DNA from: an uncultured Alistipes sp. | GTDB taxonomy: Bacteria > Bacteroidota > Bacteroidia > Bacteroidales > Rikenellaceae | Assembly: GCA_910576555.1 (NCBI GenBank) | Contig: CAJTIY010000001.1 | Location: 744,001 to 808,000, forward strand | Reading direction: 5' to 3' | DNA: 64,000 nucleotides | Shown here: one piece after another, positions 36,201 to 44,151 of the stretch | Layout of the letters: every line of letters begins with the position of its first letter | Position numbering within the stretch: position 1 is the first letter of the stretch | Translations under genes and position numbers: made by a program | Notes under the pieces: generated by a model | Told to the model about the DNA's origin: nothing | The model's database searches: none | What the model saw: only the letters and a program-made list of their open reading frames with translations

Positions 36201-36873
36201 GACGGCGACGGATCCGGCGCAATACACCGTGTGGATGAACCGCGAGAAGGGCATACCCATCCGCAAGGTGCGGATCTTCGCCACGACAGTCAAACGCCCG
36301 CTCCGGCTCAAAGAACAGCGCGATGCGTCCGTTCATCCGCACAAGCGGCACTACTACGCAGTCAACGACGCCAACTACTGCATGGCCCTCTACGAAGGCA
36401 CGAACGAACGCGGCCGGACGGAACGCTCGTTCGAGGTCGTCAACCGGCTGGAGGCGGCTGCCTTCTTCAAGGCGAGCGCCGACCGGGCGTCGCGTCCCGA
36501 CCTCGTGCCGTGCCGCGATGCGAAAAGTTATCCGCTGAAGTACATCCTGAAGCCCGGCACGATGGTGCTGTTCTACGAAAATACGCCCGAGGAGCTCGGC
36601 GAATGCACGCCGGCCGAGCTGGCGAAACGGCTCTATAAGGTGACAGGCATAAGCACCACCCTCATCGGGCAGAAATACGCCTACGGAGTCCTCACCCTGA
36701 AACACCATCAGGAGGCCCGTCCGTCCGGCGAACTGAAGATCAAAAAGGGGAGCTGGAAAATCGGCGAGGAGTATCGCCCCCTGATCGGCATGAATCATAC
36801 CCAGCTGAACGCCTGTGTCGAAGGCTACGATTTCGAACTGACCGTCACGGGAAAGATCCGCTTCAAACACTGA
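33205..36873 (+). CDS. cas9: Type II-C CRISPR RNA-guided endonuclease Cas9
   Basis: The 1222-residue effector cuts DNA under crRNA:tracrRNA guidance. RuvC-I is VLGVDLGTDSIGWAIV (Asp8), followed by an arginine-rich bridge helix (RRHYARRRLRKIELLKVL). RuvC-II is KIRIECAREL (Glu591). The HNH core is FDIEHTVPRSRGGDDAQENK (His678), and RuvC-III is NHAHHCIDAIVIA (His846/Asp849). All catalytic residues are intact. Size lies between compact II-C enzymes (about 1080) and the 1400-residue Bacteroides forms. cas1 follows after 6 bases. No csn2 or cas4 is present, which sets subtype II-C. GC content is like the host's. Confidence 0.97.
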   Translation: MEKVLGVDLGTDSIGWAIVQRHDTRYELLDRGVDIFQEGVARGDTGQEQPAVQQRTAARALRRHYARRRLRKIELLKVLVRHELCPPLTEEQLEEWKRRKVYPLTDEFLRWQRTDDRTDRNPYRDRYRALTETLDLATQHDRYALGRAFYHLAQRRGFRSNRKEAGADREEGKVKGAIRELSAEIADAGCAYAGIYFYELYRRGERIRTRYTSRTEHQLAEFEAICARQRLPDELCGALRRAIFFQRPLKSQKGLVGRCTFEKRKSRCAASHPRFEEFRMRSYVNNIRIETPADPAPRPLYPEEIEAIAPLFQRKSRPHFDFEDIAKKLAGKGRYACKGDRIEAPYRFNFARKATVSGSPVTAALAGLFGDDWLRELCRRYALGAGKSEERILDDVWHALFSFDDDERLRAWAKERLGLDDDEAARFAAIRLPQGYAALSLNAIRKILPALRAGYRYDDAVFIANLKAVLPPAIRADEAQRSAIEADIAALLDDYRSNPLNRATKEECIRDYLRDRIGSDESRLRRLYHPSMIETYPAARPDAQGGIRLGSPRTPAVRNPMAMRALHRLRALVNALLRDGKIDPRTKIRIECARELNDANRRKALESYQRQREAEHRKYADEIRAQFAEATGRAVEPTQEDVLKYRLWEEQKHICLYTGRQIGIADFIGDAPRFDIEHTVPRSRGGDDAQENKTLCESRFNRETKRAKLPAELADHAAIAARIEALGWPERIERLRTQLEFQYRKSRQATTKQEKDAAIQRRHCLRMELDYWQAKLERFRMTELPEGFTNRQGVDIGIIGKYARAYLGTVFERIYTVKGTTTAAFRRMWGLQQERTPKARTNHAHHCIDAIVIACIGPREYDLWARYAGDTERYERGEAGRPRCEKPWPTFTEDVRTLTDELLIAHHTADNMVKQSRKRLYKHGKALCDEAGNPRYAQGDTARGALHKQTFYGAILRDDEVQYVVRKPLDQLQKDDVEKIVDEAVKQRVKEAIAEAGFKTATDPAQYTVWMNREKGIPIRKVRIFATTVKRPLRLKEQRDASVHPHKRHYYAVNDANYCMALYEGTNERGRTERSFEVVNRLEAAAFFKASADRASRPDLVPCRDAKSYPLKYILKPGTMVLFYENTPEELGECTPAELAKRLYKVTGISTTLIGQKYAYGVLTLKHHQEARPSGELKIKKGSWKIGEEYRPLIGMNHTQLNACVEGYDFELTVTGKIRFKH

Positions 36874-36879
36874 TGCCCC

Positions 36880-37767
36880 ATGCTCAAGCGCGCCCTCTTT
36901 TTCGCCACGCCCTGCAGCTTGAAGCTGCGCGACGGACAGCTGGTCTTCCACACGAAGGAAGCACCCGATATCGAACGGCTGGTACCGGTCGAGGACATCG
37001 GAGTCGTCGTGCTGGAACATCCGCAGACGAACGTCACCCTGCCGCTGCTCAACGCCTTGTCGGACAACAACGTCGCGGTGGTTTTCTGCGGCGACGACCG
37101 GATGCCCAACGCCATGCTGCTCAACCTCGACTCCAACCGCACGCAGGGCGAAAAATACCGGTCGCAGATAGAGGCGAGCAAGCCGCTCAAGAAAAACCTC
37201 TGGCGGCAGATCGTCGAAGCCAAGATCCGCAATCAGGCCGCCCTGCTGCGCAAACTAGGCAAGGACGGCGACCTGCTGAAGCCCTACTACATGAACGTCC
37301 GGAGCGGCGATGCGGACAACCGCGAAGGGATCGCCGCCAAAGTCTACTGGTCGGAGCTTTTCGGACGCACGTTCGTACGGGCGCGCGAAGGCGACGTACC
37401 GAACAATCTGCTCAACTACGGCTACACGATACTGCGCGCCGCGGTGGCCCGCGCCCTGATGGGATCGGGGCTGTTTCCCGCCTTCGGGCTCTTCCACCGC
37501 AACCGGTACAACGCATTCCCGCTGGCCGACGACCTGATGGAACCCTATCGTCCTTATGTCGACGAAGCGGTCTACAGGCTTTATGCCGAGGGCCGCACCG
37601 AACTTACGCGGGAGGTGAAGGGCGAACTGCTGCACCTGCTGTTCGTCGACACCCGCTTCGGCGATCTGCAGCGTCCGCTCGACGTGGGGCTGACCTTCAC
37701 GGCGGCCTCGCTGGCCAAATGTCTTGCAGGGATGCAGAAAAAGATCGCCTGTCCCGCATTGGAATAG
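36880..37767 (+). CDS. cas1: CRISPR-associated endonuclease Cas1
   Basis: The 295-residue integrase subunit inserts new spacers together with Cas2. The metal-binding Glu lies in DNREGIAAKVYW, the His in FGLFHRNRYNAF and the Asp in PLADDLMEPYRPYVD, all as in type II Cas1. It starts 6 bases after cas9, so the two are co-transcribed. 132 bases separate it from cas2. Confidence 0.95.
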   Translation: MLKRALFFATPCSLKLRDGQLVFHTKEAPDIERLVPVEDIGVVVLEHPQTNVTLPLLNALSDNNVAVVFCGDDRMPNAMLLNLDSNRTQGEKYRSQIEASKPLKKNLWRQIVEAKIRNQAALLRKLGKDGDLLKPYYMNVRSGDADNREGIAAKVYWSELFGRTFVRAREGDVPNNLLNYGYTILRAAVARALMGSGLFPAFGLFHRNRYNAFPLADDLMEPYRPYVDEAVYRLYAEGRTELTREVKGELLHLLFVDTRFGDLQRPLDVGLTFTAASLAKCLAGMQKKIACPALE

Positions 37768-37899
37768 CCGCCGAGGATTGTCGGAGGCTGCGGGATACTT
37801 CCGCACGCGGAGACGGGCGCTGCGGGCATCCGAAGGACCTGCACCCCGTCGGAGGCAACCAACCGTGCCGCACCTGCGGAAGCGATAAAAAACTACACG

Positions 37900-38238
37900 A
37901 TGTCGGAACTACGTCTGAATGCTTATCGGATCATGTGGCTGTTCGTATTTTTCGATTTGCCAACCAACACCAAAGCCGAGCGGCGTCATGCGACGCAGTT
38001 CCGCAAAGCACTGGAGAAGGACGGCTTCACGATGATGCAATTCTCGGTCTACGTACGCCACTGTCCCTCGAAGGAGAATCTGGAGGTGCATCTGCGGCGG
38101 GTCCGCAGGTCGATGCCGCCGGCAGGCTTCACCACTCTTTTGAGCGTGACCGACCGACAGTATGCCGAAATCCGCAATTTCTGGGGCAAGACCGAGCGCT
38201 CCCGCCCCGAAACACCGCAGCAACTCGAATTTTTTTGA
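37900..38238 (+). CDS. cas2: CRISPR-associated protein Cas2
   Basis: The 112-residue protein has the ferredoxin-like Cas2 fold, with the N-terminal strand MWLFVFFDLPTNTKAERRHA including the conserved Asp, then FTMMQFSVYVRHCPS. It bridges two Cas1 dimers during spacer integration. The start (MSELRLNAYRIMW) is the first good ATG. The stop lies immediately before the array promoter element. Confidence 0.95.
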   Translation: MSELRLNAYRIMWLFVFFDLPTNTKAERRHATQFRKALEKDGFTMMQFSVYVRHCPSKENLEVHLRRVRRSMPPAGFTTLLSVTDRQYAEIRNFWGKTERSRPETPQQLEFF

Positions 38239-38388
38239 TATATTTGTAAGCGGCATCCGTTCTTTGACATTCGGAATTCTCACACGTAAAAATCGCATCG
38301 AAACCGCTTCGCCGGAGTGCGCAGCATCGGATTTTATCCGGTGTCGAACACCGCAAAACACAGAAAATCAAAGACAATATCGACCGGC
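38239..38388 (+). promoter_or_regulatory. CRISPR leader with array promoter element
   Basis: TATATTTG (38239-38246), directly after the cas2 stop, matches the -7 consensus. The 150-base AT-richer stretch that follows leads to the first repeat. The degenerate repeat is at the other end of the array, which agrees with this being the leader side and with transcription rightwards. No clear -33 box was seen. Confidence 0.55.
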
Positions 38389-39325
38389 GTTGTGGTTTGA
38401 TGTAGTGAAGCAATAAGATACAATACGGACAGCAACAAGGGATTCGTCCAGTTGTTGTGGTTTGATGTAGTGAAGCAATAAGATACAATAATCTTCGCGA
38501 TCAGAATACGAACGAACGGTTGTGGTTTGATGTAGTGAAGCAATAAGATACAATAAATCCTCGGCGATCTGCGCATCCGTCTTGTTGTGGTTTGATGTAG
38601 TGAAGCAATAAGATACAATCATGCAACGCCGTAGAGCGAGGACGGTGGGTTGTGGTTTGATGTAGTGAAGCAATAAGATACAATCAAGTCGGCAATATGA
38701 TGGTCCACGACACTGTTGTGGTTTGATGTAGTGAAGCAATAAGATACAATATTAGTGAGAGCGTTTTTACCAAGGCCCGGGTTGTGGTTTGATGTAGTGA
38801 AGCAATAAGATACAATATTAGTGAGAGCGTTTTTACCAAGGCCCGGGTTGTGGTTTGATGTAGTGAAGCAATAAGATACAATCGTCTGAACTTCCGTGTT
38901 AGCGGCGGAGGTGTTGTGGTTTGATGTAGTGAAGCAATAAGATACAATCCTTTTCCGCTGAGCTAGAGGCGAACCATAGTTGTGGTTTGATGTAGTGAAG
39001 CAATAAGATACAATATAGCCGCGATCAACGTCCAGAACCTTTTGGTTGTGGTTTGATGTAGTGAAGCAATAAGATACAATAGTGATGACCGTCGACGAGC
39101 TGCAGGCTCTGTTGTGGTTTGATGTAGTGAAGCAATAAGATACAATTCTGATAGTTCACATCTTCAGGCGTGCGTCGTTGTGGTTTGATGTAGTGAAGCA
39201 ATAAGATACAATCGCGCCAGCAAAAAGCTGACCAATACCACCGTTGTGGTTTGATGTAGTGAAGCAATAAGATACAATCAGCCGTGGCTTTGCAAACCGC
39301 AACGGGCCGTTGTGGTTTGATGTAG
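38389..39325 (+). CRISPR. Type II-C CRISPR array, 14 spacers
   Basis: Fourteen exact 36-nt repeats start GTTGTGGTTTGATGTAG and end AAGATACAAT. They are followed by a final repeat (39309 onward) that matches only over its first 17 bases. The repeat begins and ends like the GTTGTAG...TACAAT repeats of Neisseria-type II-C systems, which gives the crRNA sense as plus. The four leader-proximal spacers are 29 nt and the other ten are 30 nt. Spacers 6 (38751-38780) and 7 (38817-38846) are identical. Targets cannot be told from the sequence alone. Confidence 0.97.
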
Positions 39326-39674
39326 CCAAAATAGAATGATGCCTGCCGATCGTTCGAAGGATTCACCGGAAGGTACCCGAAACCTCCGACTGCGGTCGGA
39401 AAAGTCTGCCGGCAACGAATAAAACGCACGTCGGAACACCGATCCCCGGAGATTTTTCGGTGTCCGCAGCCGCATCGGCGCAGAGCGGGCCCTTACGAAC
39501 GAAGAAAGAGACCGGCGTCAAGCAGGAGTTAAAAACGCTGTTCGACAAGCAGATAAGCGCACCCGAACTTTCCGCCGGCACGATTCGGAGAGAACGTTCG
39601 TCGGCCGAAGCGGAGCAATTGCGGAGAATTTTTGCTATTTTTGTTCCGTGCGGTTTTCAACCGCTCCGTCGTTC
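39326..39674. other. Gap between CRISPR array and PHP-domain gene
   Basis: No convincing gene was seen. A short open frame (39460-39678) has no recognisable features. A weak inverted repeat ACACCGA/TCGGTGT lies at about 39438-39470. TATTTTTG at 39636-39643 is a likely -7 element for the downstream gene, without a clear -33 box. Confidence 0.4.
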
Positions 39675-40922
39675 ATGAAAAAAGTCACGCATACCAATCG
39701 GCGTCCGTCTCCGTTCATCGGAAAGATAGCGGTCGCGCTGCTCAAAACCCTGATCGCGCTGATCCTGATCGCCCTTCTGGCGATCTTCGCTACCAGCGTA
39801 AGCCCCATATACGACTTCGCCGAACCGAAACCGTTCAGCGGCCCCGACATCTTCGATCCGTACGAGGGGGGGGGTCGATGCGACTCGCCCTACCGCTGGA
39901 AAAGGGCCAACTTCCACACCCATACGCGCGTAAAGGGGCTTCTGAACGAGTGCGCGTACTGGCCGGCCGAGACCGACGCGGCCTACAGGAAGTTGGGGTA
40001 CGACATCGTCACCTTCTCGAACCACAACGAGCTGACCCGCCATCCCTACGACGCCTCGCTGCAGGTCGATGTCTACGAACACGGCATCAACCTCTTCAAA
40101 TACCACAAGTTGGTATTCGGATGCGACGAGGTGAACCGCTTCGACCACCTGATCCCGCTCTTCGCCTCCCAGAAGCAATTCCAATTGGATCTGCTCGGCA
40201 GGGAGTCGGACTTCATCCAGCTCAACCACCCCTTGCGGACGACGGGCACCTCGAAAAAACTCATGCAGCGCCTCGGCGGCTACAGAATCATGGAGCTCGA
40301 CAGCGGCAAGAGCACCGAAAACGAGTATTGGGACTGGGCGCTCTCCGCCGGACACTACAGCTTTGGACTGGCCAACGACGACCTGCACTATCCCGACCGG
40401 TCGAGTCGCATCGCCGTGAGGTGCAATTTCCTGTGCTGTGCATCGGCCTCGTACGAAGATATCAAGAAGACCCTGCTCGGAGGATGCTACTATGCGATGC
40501 GCGTTCCCGACTACGGACGCGGGGATTGGGAGGTGAAGTACGCCCGCAACAGGGAGCTGCCGTCGATCGAACGGATCGGTCTCGACGGCGAGACGATCCG
40601 CATCGCCCTGTCGCACCGGGCCGACAGCATCAAGGTGACGGGACAGCATCACACCACCCTGTCGCTGATCCCGAACGCCACCGAAGCAAGCTATACGATG
40701 AGGCCGGACGACCCGTACGCACGCATCACGGCCTACTTCCCCGACGGCGAGGTGATCTACACCAATCCGTTCGCAAGATACGATGCCTCCGCGGCGGAGA
40801 CGCCCTACGCCGAGCCGACGCACAAGGTAAACGTACCCTTGACGATCCTCTTCAACCTCACGCTCCTCGCGCTGTGCGCAGGAACGATCCTCGCATTCCG
40901 TAAGACAGTCATCAAATGGTGA
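39675..40922 (+). CDS. PHP-domain membrane protein with in-frame poly-G tract
   Basis: The start at 39675 (MKKVTHTNRR) gives 415 residues. There is one membrane segment near the N-terminus (about 16-45) and one at the C-terminus (about 383-405), with a PHP-type metal-dependent hydrolase domain between. That domain shows NFHTHTR (His81, His83), TFSNHNEL and GLANDDLH. PHP proteins usually cleave phosphoesters; the substrate here is unknown. Codons 64-67 (Glu-Gly-Gly-Gly) are encoded by nine consecutive G's, now in frame. The EptA-type gene begins 7 bases before its stop, so the two probably act on the same envelope lipid. Confidence 0.72.
   Translation: MKKVTHTNRRPSPFIGKIAVALLKTLIALILIALLAIFATSVSPIYDFAEPKPFSGPDIFDPYEGGGRCDSPYRWKRANFHTHTRVKGLLNECAYWPAETDAAYRKLGYDIVTFSNHNELTRHPYDASLQVDVYEHGINLFKYHKLVFGCDEVNRFDHLIPLFASQKQFQLDLLGRESDFIQLNHPLRTTGTSKKLMQRLGGYRIMELDSGKSTENEYWDWALSAGHYSFGLANDDLHYPDRSSRIAVRCNFLCCASASYEDIKKTLLGGCYYAMRVPDYGRGDWEVKYARNRELPSIERIGLDGETIRIALSHRADSIKVTGQHHTTLSLIPNATEASYTMRPDDPYARITAYFPDGEVIYTNPFARYDASAAETPYAEPTHKVNVPLTILFNLTLLALCAGTILAFRKTVIKW
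39866..39874 (+). repeat. G9 homopolymer in the PHP-domain gene
   Basis: Nine consecutive G's lie 190 bases into the coding sequence. At this length the frame reads through. Loss or gain of one G would truncate the protein. Such tracts are known substrates for slipped-strand phase variation. Confidence 0.7.
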
Positions 40923-42446
40923 AGTTCCTGCAAGAAAAGAGCGACCTTACCCGCGTATGCGCGGCACTCAGCCTCTTTACGCTCGTCGCGTTCCACGGAC
41001 CGTTTTTCCGGTTCGTGCTCGACCATATCGAAGGGGGGGGGGAACGGCGTATGGATCACCGCAAGTCTGGCGATCCTGATGCTCGCGCTCAACTTCTTCG
41101 TCTATTACCTCGTGCTCTTCCTCGGGCGCATCGTCGGAAAGTGCATCCTCGCCTTCACATTCATAGGCAATGCCGTAAGTCTCTACTTCATCGATACCTA
41201 TCAGGTGCTCATCACCGACAAGATGATGGGCAACGTGTTCAACACGCGGTATTCGGAAGCCTCGGGATTCTTCTCGTGGTCGGCCGTATGGTACCTCCTC
41301 CTGCTGGGAATCGTCCCGTGCGTCTACCTCTTCGGGAGGCGTTTCGATTACGGAAGCCGCAAGCGGTTCTTCGCCCGCACGGGCATAGCGCTGGCCGTCT
41401 CCCTGACAGTTGCCCTGATCAACATGCCGAACTGGCCGTGGATCGACCGCAATGCGCCCAAGCTCGGGAGCCTGATCATGCCGTGGTCCTATACGGTCAA
41501 CTCCGTACGCTACTACAACTCCGTCCAGAAACGCAACCGGAAGGAGATTCCGTTGCCCGACGCACGGATCGCGACCGAAAGCAAGGATCTCTGCGTACTG
41601 GTCATAGGCGAGTCCGCAAGAAGGGCGAATTTCTCACTGTACGGATACGGCAAGCCGACCAATCCGCTGCTCGAAAAAGACGGTGCGGTCGCACTGATCG
41701 CCGATGCTGCCGCGACCTATACCACGGCGGGCGTCAAAGCCATCCTCGATCACAAGCCCACCAACAAACTCTACGAGATTCTTCCGAACTACCTCTACCG
41801 CAACGGCGTGGACGTAGTATGGCGCAGCACCAACTGGGGAGAGCCGCCGCTGCACATCGACAAATACCGCAAAACGAAGGATATCAAAGCGGCGCACCCG
41901 GAGGCCGACGACCGATACGACGGCATCCTGCTCGCGGGTCTCGAGGAGGAGATACGCTCGAGCGACAAGGACAAGCTGCTGGTCGTGCTCCACACCAGCA
42001 CGAGCCACGGACCCACCTATTACAAGAAATACCCGGCCGAGTTCGAGGCGTTCACGCCCGTATGCACGACCGTGGAGATGGCGAAGGCGGACCCGGAGGA
42101 GCTGATGAACGCCTACGACAACACCATCGTCTACACGGACTATCTGCTGCACTCCGTAATCGAGATGCTCCGCGGAATCCCCGAAAGGCGCAGCTGCATG
42201 ATCTTCGTCTCGGACCACGGCGAGTCGCTCGGAGAGGGAAATCTCTATATGCACGGTGTTCCGATGCTCGTCGCCCCGAAGGAACAGATCGAAATCCCGT
42301 TCATCGTGTGGACCTCGGACGAGGAGCTGCAAACCGATCCGACGGAAAAAGCGGGCCAATATCATGTCTTCCACAGCATCCTGTCGTTCCTCGGGATCGA
42401 AAGCCCCGTCTACGACGCATCCCGGGATATCTTCCGGCAGCCCTGA
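40916..42446 (+). CDS. eptA: EptA-type phosphoethanolamine transferase, frameshifted by G10 tract
   Basis: The start ATG at 40916 overlaps the PHP gene stop. The frame reads MVKFLQEKSDLTRVCAALSL and breaks at ten G's (41033-41042). With nine G's it continues into NGVWITASLAIL and the downstream frame, giving 509 residues. As written, the intact part begins at 41079. It has five membrane helices, then a sulfatase-fold domain with VLVIGESARRANFSLYGY, TSHGPTYYKKYP and FVSDHGESLGEGNLYMHG. The nucleophile position is Ser (about 233), usually Thr in EptA. It would add phosphoethanolamine to lipid A or another glycolipid. It is off in this sequence if no internal restart is used. Confidence 0.82.
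41033..41042 (+). repeat. G10 homopolymer in the eptA-type gene
   Basis: Ten consecutive G's lie near codon 40. The protein is out of frame at this length and in frame at nine. It mirrors the G9 tract of the adjacent gene. Confidence 0.7.
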
Positions 42447-42497
42447 AAAGCACCCGAAATCCGAAGCGCCCCGCATGCGGGTACGCCCCGAAACGAG

Positions 42498-42537
42498 AAA
42501 TCGCTCGATCCGCCAGCCGGCGAATCGAGCGATTTTT
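42498..42537 (+). terminator. Intrinsic terminator after eptA
   Basis: A perfect 12-bp stem, AAATCGCTCGAT (42498-42509) with ATCGAGCGATTT (42524-42535), has a 14-base loop and is extended by further T's. It ends the PHP-eptA unit and abuts the left end of the mobile element. Confidence 0.85.
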
Positions 42538-42539
42538 CA

Positions 42540-42560
42540 GTACCCAGAGCCGCGTTTGAA
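42540..42560. other. attL candidate (partial tRNA-Leu 3' end)
   Basis: GTACCCAGAGCCGCGTTTGAA matches 17 of 21 positions of the tRNA-Leu TPsiC-arm/acceptor region at 58869-58889 in the same orientation. A GCGATTTT stretch precedes both. The mismatches suggest that the exact crossover core is short, or that the left copy derives from another tRNA-Leu allele. Confidence 0.5.
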
Positions 42561-42691
42561 TATATTAAATCCTATTAAACTTAAATAGAAGTAAGAATGA
42601 ATAAATTTGTATTTATTTTATTTATTATCAATAGTATATAAATATTCAATCATTTTACCTAATAAATTCCAATTGAACATATTTTAGCAGA

Positions 42692-42711
42692 TGTGGGGAA
42701 AATGTGGGGAA
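42692..42711 (+). repeat. Left subterminal direct repeat (integrase arm site candidate)
   Basis: TGTGGGGAAAATGTGGGGAA matches 18 of 20 bases with the repeat at 58790-58809 near the other end, in the same orientation. Each is itself two tandem copies of GTGGGGAA. The location just inside both ends suggests arm-type binding sites for integrase or excisionase. Confidence 0.5.
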
Positions 42712-42752
42712 TTTTTCGTATTTTTACTCTGTCAATCCGGAATCTGGGTACT

Positions 42753-44102
42753 ATGAAAATAACTCTCATCATCAAAAAGAGCGTAAAACGCTATGATACA
42801 GAATCGAAGGCGACCATTTACGCACGCCTGCGGGACGGCAGGCAGGTAGATATGGTCGCACCGACCCGGCTCACCATCAACCCCAATCTTTGGGATGACA
42901 AGGCCGAACAGGTCAAAAGCAAAATCGTTTACGACGACGAAATGCGTTCCTATTACAACGATGAAGCCCGCAAACTCAAGTCCTACCTCGAAAAAGCCTA
43001 TCAATCCCAACAGACGGCAGAACCGCATAAAGAGTGGCTGAAAGAGGCATTGGAACAATATTACAATCCGCAAAAGTACAATGTCGAAACGGCCACGGAA
43101 GAAACCGCCAAGCCGACGTTGATCGCATTGTTCGACGAATTCCTCGAAAAGCACCGTCTTTCCGATGTCCGCAAAAAGAATTACCGGGTCATCAAACGAG
43201 GATTACAGCGGTATGAACTTTATATCCGGACAACCAAGAGGGGGCAAAAAGCATTCGTATTGGACATTGACCAAGTAACGGCCGACACCTTGCGGGACAT
43301 CTGGGATTTTCTGGAAAATGAATACCGCTACTGCGCTCTTTACCCGGAAATCTACGAAGCTATACCCGAAGCACGCACGCCGCAACCCAGAGGGAAGAAT
43401 ACTTTATTGGATTGTTTCTCGCGCATCCGGACTTTCTTCTACTGGTGCAACAGCAACAAAAAGACCCGCAACCGACCGTTCGACGATTTCCCGTTGGAGG
43501 AATGCACATACGGAACGCCTTATTATATCACGGTCGAGGAGTTGCACAAGATTTACGGCACGAATCTGATGCGGCATCCGCAACTGGCCGTTCAGCGCGA
43601 CATCTTCGTTTTTCAATGTCTGATCGGCTGCCGGGTGGGTGATCTGCTGAAAATGACGAAATCGAATCTGATCGACGGAGCCATCGAGTACATACCGCGC
43701 AAGACCAAGGAAGGGCGGCCGCTGACCGTGCGGGTTCCGCTGAATCAGACAGCTAAAGAGATCGCAGCCCGTTACAAAAGTCAGGACGGCGACAAGCTGC
43801 TGCCCTTCATTTCCGAGCAGAAATACAATCTGGCGATCAAGCGGATTTTCAAAGCCGCCGGATTGAAGCGGTTGGTTACGGTCATAAACCCCACCACCCG
43901 CGAAGAAGAAAAGAGGGTGCTTTACGAGATCGCCTCGTCGCATCTGGCCCGCCGGACATTCGTCGGAAATCTGTATAAGCAGGTCAAAGACCCCAATTTG
44001 GTCGGAGCTTTGAGCGGACATAAGGAAGGCAGTAAGGCTTTCGCACGTTATCGCACCATTGACGATGAAATGAAAAAAGAATTAGTAAATTTGTTATCGT
44101 AA
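42753..44102 (+). CDS. Tyrosine recombinase/integrase
   Basis: The start at 42753 (MKITLIIKKSVKRYD) gives 449 residues. An arm-binding N-terminal domain (about 1-95) and a SAM-like core-binding domain (about 125-245) precede a catalytic domain. The catalytic domain has Arg294 (GCRVGDLL), His397-x-x-Arg400 (SSHLARRTF), His423 (LSGHKEGS) and Tyr433 (FARYRTID). It catalyses integration and excision at the tRNA-Leu site. It is the first gene inside the left end of the element. An upstream ATG at 42693 lies inside the arm repeat and is unlikely. Confidence 0.93.
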   Translation: MKITLIIKKSVKRYDTESKATIYARLRDGRQVDMVAPTRLTINPNLWDDKAEQVKSKIVYDDEMRSYYNDEARKLKSYLEKAYQSQQTAEPHKEWLKEALEQYYNPQKYNVETATEETAKPTLIALFDEFLEKHRLSDVRKKNYRVIKRGLQRYELYIRTTKRGQKAFVLDIDQVTADTLRDIWDFLENEYRYCALYPEIYEAIPEARTPQPRGKNTLLDCFSRIRTFFYWCNSNKKTRNRPFDDFPLEECTYGTPYYITVEELHKIYGTNLMRHPQLAVQRDIFVFQCLIGCRVGDLLKMTKSNLIDGAIEYIPRKTKEGRPLTVRVPLNQTAKEIAARYKSQDGDKLLPFISEQKYNLAIKRIFKAAGLKRLVTVINPTTREEEKRVLYEIASSHLARRTFVGNLYKQVKDPNLVGALSGHKEGSKAFARYRTIDDEMKKELVNLLS

Positions 44103-44151
44103 AGGAGATGATTGCGTCCGCAGCGCGGTCGGAATTCAAAATAGACGATAT

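Noticed and set aside
36873..38249. 458-codon frame across cas1 and cas2 with a C-x-x-C pair between them (RTCGSDKK)
   Set aside because: Overlaps intact cas1 in another frame and is Arg/Ala-rich. The Cys pair lies only in the 132-base spacer and looks accidental.
38129..39145. Minus-strand open frames over the CRISPR array with the repeated peptide YLIASLHQTTT
   Set aside because: They are translations of the CRISPR repeat itself.
38389..39344. Promoters inside each CRISPR repeat, as in Neisseria (repeat ends in TACAAT)
   Set aside because: TACAAT is a sigma70 -10 box, not the TAnnTTTG used by Bacteroidetes. A proper -7 box lies in the leader.
39460..39678. 72-codon plus-strand frame between array and PHP gene
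   Set aside because: No start context, domain or composition signal. It overlaps the probable promoter of the next gene.
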